A stretch of DNA of 6,925 nucleotides from Verrucomicrobiales bacterium. GTDB lineage: Bacteria; Verrucomicrobiota; Verrucomicrobiia; Verrucomicrobiales; Akkermansiaceae. The notes under the pieces are model-generated. The model was not told where the DNA came from. It saw only the letters and a program-made list of their open reading frames with translations, and did not search any database. The stretch is from positions 1 through 6,925 of the forward strand of contig DMYM01000331.1 of NCBI GenBank assembly GCA_003483645.1. The letters run 5' to 3'. Positions within the stretch are counted from its first letter, which is position 1. Each line of letters begins with the position of its first letter. This document shows positions 5,153 through 6,925 of this stretch, in pieces. Made by a program: the position numbers and the translations under genes.

Positions 5153-6643
5153 ATGCGTTTTTACAGGATGCCTTCGTGGGGATTCAAGGTTTTGGCGGTT
5201 AGTTTCGCAGGCGGTCTGTTTGGATCGGCACGCAGTTCTCCTCGCATGGAGTATCTCCTCCTGGACTCCCGCATCATTGAGAGCACGGAGAATGCGAGAC
5301 TCGTTCCCGGAACAGCAGTCAAGGATCCGGCTAATCCGCTCTTCGTGGCGGACAAGTCCTGGGAGCCACGTTTCGACAACATGTATCCCAACGTTCTGTG
5401 GGATGAGGAGCAGGAGATCTACAAGTGCTGGTACTGCCCCTTCATTGTCGATGAACGCACGAGCAGGACAGCTCCCGGGAAGCGGAACCCGGAGGCGACC
5501 GACTACATGGCGGCCAGGCCCAACAAACGCGACGAGGCCATCCTGTATGCCACTTCCAGGGATGGTATCCGCTGGGAGAAACCGGAACTGGGAATCGTCG
5601 AGTTCAACGGGAGCAGGAAAAACAATATCGTGGTGCGGGGTCCGTCTGGGGCTGGGGTCTACCGGGATCCGCGGGATCCGGATCCTGCCCGGCGCTACAA
5701 GGCCTTCTATGCCGCGCAGGTGGGCTATCTGCAACTGGTGCGCTTTTCGCCCGACGGTCTTCACTGGGGCCCCGAGATTCCCTGTCCGGAGATTGCCATT
5801 CAGAGCGATTGTCACGCCAACATGATCTGGTCGGAGGAGCGCCAGAGCTACCTTGGAATCGTGCGCCACTACGACCGGGTTCCGGTGGTCGGCAATCGCA
5901 AGATTGCACGAACGGAAAGCCGGGACGGGGTGAAGTGGACGAAGTCCACCCTCGCCCTGGCCGGAACTCCGCAGAAGCAGGCGCACGACATGGTGATCTT
6001 TGAGGACGGCGGGGTTTACCTCGGGTTGCTGGGCGTGATGAACTTCCCTTCCATGAAGTCACGTCACGGGGTGCGCCAGCATATTGAACTGGCCTGGAGC
6101 CCGGACTCGGTGACCTGGTACAGGGTTGCGGAAGGGACGCCTCTGCTCGGCCACACGCCAAAAGAAGAGAGGAAATACGGGACCATGCCCTACGACTGGG
6201 GAGCGCTCTTCCCCTCCGCTCCCGTGTTCCGCGGTGATCGCATCGAAATTTATTACGGCGCAAGCGACTGGTACTTCTTCGATTGGCGCAAATCAGGATT
6301 GGCGAGGGCCACCCTGCGCAAGGACGGTTGGGCGGGATATGAACCGATCGATGGCAGCGAACCCATGACGGTGAGAACGAAGGCCGTGCCCTGGGTGGGC
6401 GGGGATCTGCGCGTCTGTGTCGACCTTGCGGAAGGCGGATCTCTCAAGGTCATGATCCTCGACGGGAAGAGAAAGGCGCTGGGAAAGGGGGCGCTGCGGG
6501 GTAAAGCGGGCCATTTGACGGACGCACCATTCGTTTGGGAGCAGGGATTTGATCCCGGGATTATCAGGGGGCAGAAGGTTTATCTGGCCTTTGAGACGGT
6601 AGCGGCGAAGTTCTATTCGTTTTCGTTCGGACCTGCTCAGTGA
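5153..6643 (+). CDS. Secreted beta-propeller protein, GH32/GH43/sialidase-like
   Basis: The product is 496 residues from the ATG at 5153. Residues 1-28 look like a signal peptide: basic start RFYR, then FKVLAVSFAGGLFGSA. The mature protein reads as a five-bladed beta-propeller. Segments such as NMYPNVLWDEEQEIYKCWY (76-94) and HANMIWSEERQSYLGIVR (221-238) are blade strands. A motif of form S-x-D-G-x-x-W recurs at about 135 (SRDGIRW), 199 (SPDGLHW), 256 (SRDGVKW) and 316 (SPDSVTW), 57-64 residues apart. Residues about 403-494 form a C-terminal beta-sandwich (GGSLKVMILDG; KVYLAFETVAAKFYSFSF) like that following GH32-type propellers. YRDPRDPD at 170-177 recalls the RDP motif of GH32, but the usual WMNDPNG motif is absent, so catalysis is uncertain. 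It probably binds or cleaves a glycan outside the cell. A second ATG at 5168 is possible, and the frame is open back to GTG 5087. The gene is divergent from the Gfo/Idh/MocA gene. Confidence 0.82.
   Translation: MRFYRMPSWGFKVLAVSFAGGLFGSARSSPRMEYLLLDSRIIESTENARLVPGTAVKDPANPLFVADKSWEPRFDNMYPNVLWDEEQEIYKCWYCPFIVDERTSRTAPGKRNPEATDYMAARPNKRDEAILYATSRDGIRWEKPELGIVEFNGSRKNNIVVRGPSGAGVYRDPRDPDPARRYKAFYAAQVGYLQLVRFSPDGLHWGPEIPCPEIAIQSDCHANMIWSEERQSYLGIVRHYDRVPVVGNRKIARTESRDGVKWTKSTLALAGTPQKQAHDMVIFEDGGVYLGLLGVMNFPSMKSRHGVRQHIELAWSPDSVTWYRVAEGTPLLGHTPKEERKYGTMPYDWGALFPSAPVFRGDRIEIYYGASDWYFFDWRKSGLARATLRKDGWAGYEPIDGSEPMTVRTKAVPWVGGDLRVCVDLAEGGSLKVMILDGKRKALGKGALRGKAGHLTDAPFVWEQGFDPGIIRGQKVYLAFETVAAKFYSFSFGPAQ
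5665..5685 (+). repeat. Three clustered GGATCC hexamers inside the beta-propeller gene
   Basis: GGATCC occurs at 5665-5670, 5674-5679 and 5680-5685, the last two directly adjacent. In frame they encode part of the RDPRDPDP segment. This looks like a small tandem slippage product in an Asp-Pro-rich loop between blades, not a separate element. Confidence 0.7.
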
Positions 6644-6710
6644 GGCTCGAACGCGAAATCTTGCGGAGACCAGATCGGTATTCCGCATTCATCCTCAAAT
6701 GAGACTCATC
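6644..6710 (+). other. Spacer between beta-propeller and small secreted protein genes
   Basis: These 67 bases contain no clear hairpin with a T tract and no good -35/-10 pair. The region before the ATG at 6711 has only a weak purine stretch (ATGAGACTC). Read-through from the upstream gene is therefore plausible. Confidence 0.5.
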
Positions 6711-6925
6711 ATGAAAAATATTGTACGAATGATTGCTGCAGGGCTTCTGGTGGCAGGAGGATTTTCTGCGCTTAGCGCCCAGGAGCGAGGCATAGACCGC
6801 CCAGTCCCCGCTGACATACTGAGTGTCGACGACTATCGCCGCGCGGAGAGAAGACTCAAGGCTGGGGTAGAGGCTGGCAAGATCTCGAAGGAAGACGCCG
6901 AGAAGCGGCTCATTGAGATGCGCAA
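6711..6925 (+). CDS. Small secreted/periplasmic helical protein, partial at right edge
   Basis: An open frame runs from the ATG at 6711 out of the window, giving 71 full codons. Residues 1-23 form a clear signal peptide: MKNIVRM, a hydrophobic stretch AAGLLVAGGFSA, and a likely cleavage after LSA, before QE. After a short Pro-containing linker (DRPVPADIL), residues about 40-71 are highly charged and helical (YRRAERRLKAGVEAGKISKE and on), with the V-E-A-G-K-[IL]-[ST]-x-E-x-A pattern seen in short secreted helical proteins of Planctomycetota and Verrucomicrobiota. I do not recognise a specific family, and the function is unknown. An in-frame ATG at 6699 would add MRLI. It follows the beta-propeller gene by 67 bases on the same strand with no evident terminator or strong promoter between, so co-transcription is possible. 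Confidence 0.75.
   Translation, partial: MKNIVRMIAAGLLVAGGFSALSAQERGIDRPVPADILSVDDYRRAERRLKAGVEAGKISKEDAEKRLIEMR

Noticed and set aside
5135..5986. Minus-strand open frame (283 codons) antisense to the beta-propeller gene
   Set aside because: No domain pattern; the opposite strand carries a signal peptide and regular blade motifs.
1..6925. Search for tRNA, rRNA, CRISPR repeats, insertion sequence ends, toxin-antitoxin or phage-defence genes
   Set aside because: No direct repeat array, cloverleaf-like segment, transposase motif or defence-type protein was seen by reading both strands. A computed covariance-model and repeat search could still find small elements I missed.

Overview
The window looks like GC-rich chromosomal DNA from a free-living bacterium of the Planctomycetota/Verrucomicrobiota group, most likely Verrucomicrobiota. 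This is inferred from protein content. There is a secreted LamG-type lectin domain protein ending in DxDxDG-style calcium loops, a Sde182/DUF1593 nucleoside hydrolase-like protein, a Tat-exported Gfo/Idh/MocA oxidoreductase with a QKP active-site motif, and a secreted beta-propeller protein. This mix is typical of polysaccharide-degrading members of that group. No start codon in the window has a convincing Shine-Dalgarno sequence, which also fits. No RNA gene, insertion sequence, CRISPR array or phage gene is visible.

Layout, left to right. (1) 1-939, minus strand: LamG-like secreted protein, cut off at the left edge. (2) 940-1241: non-coding interval with a possible terminator hairpin for the next gene. 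(3) 1242-2678, minus: secreted DUF1593/Sde182-like protein. (4) 2679-2772: divergent start region. (5) 2773-3621, plus: rhomboid-family intramembrane serine protease with a soluble N-terminal domain. It converges on the next gene with 14 bases between stops, and a GC-rich hairpin lies across the junction. (6) 3636-4976, minus: Tat-exported Gfo/Idh/MocA oxidoreductase. (7) 4977-5152: divergent intergenic region with an inverted repeat and two candidate promoters. (8) 5153-6643, plus: secreted beta-propeller protein resembling the GH32/GH43/sialidase-like folds. (9) 6711-6925, plus: start of a small secreted or periplasmic helical protein, cut off at the right edge.

Functionally, four of the six genes encode exported proteins with carbohydrate- or nucleoside-related folds: ConA-like lectin, nucleoside hydrolase-like, sugar oxidoreductase and beta-propeller glycosidase-like. 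The simplest reading is a loosely organised region for handling extracellular glycans. The genes are mostly single transcription units in alternating orientation, not one operon, so joint function is inferred from content only. The rhomboid protease is probably an unrelated housekeeping neighbour. I found no clear sign of an undescribed multi-gene system. The most useful leads are the beta-propeller protein with no assigned substrate, the divergent regulatory region before it, and a pattern of candidate promoters placed almost directly on start codons.
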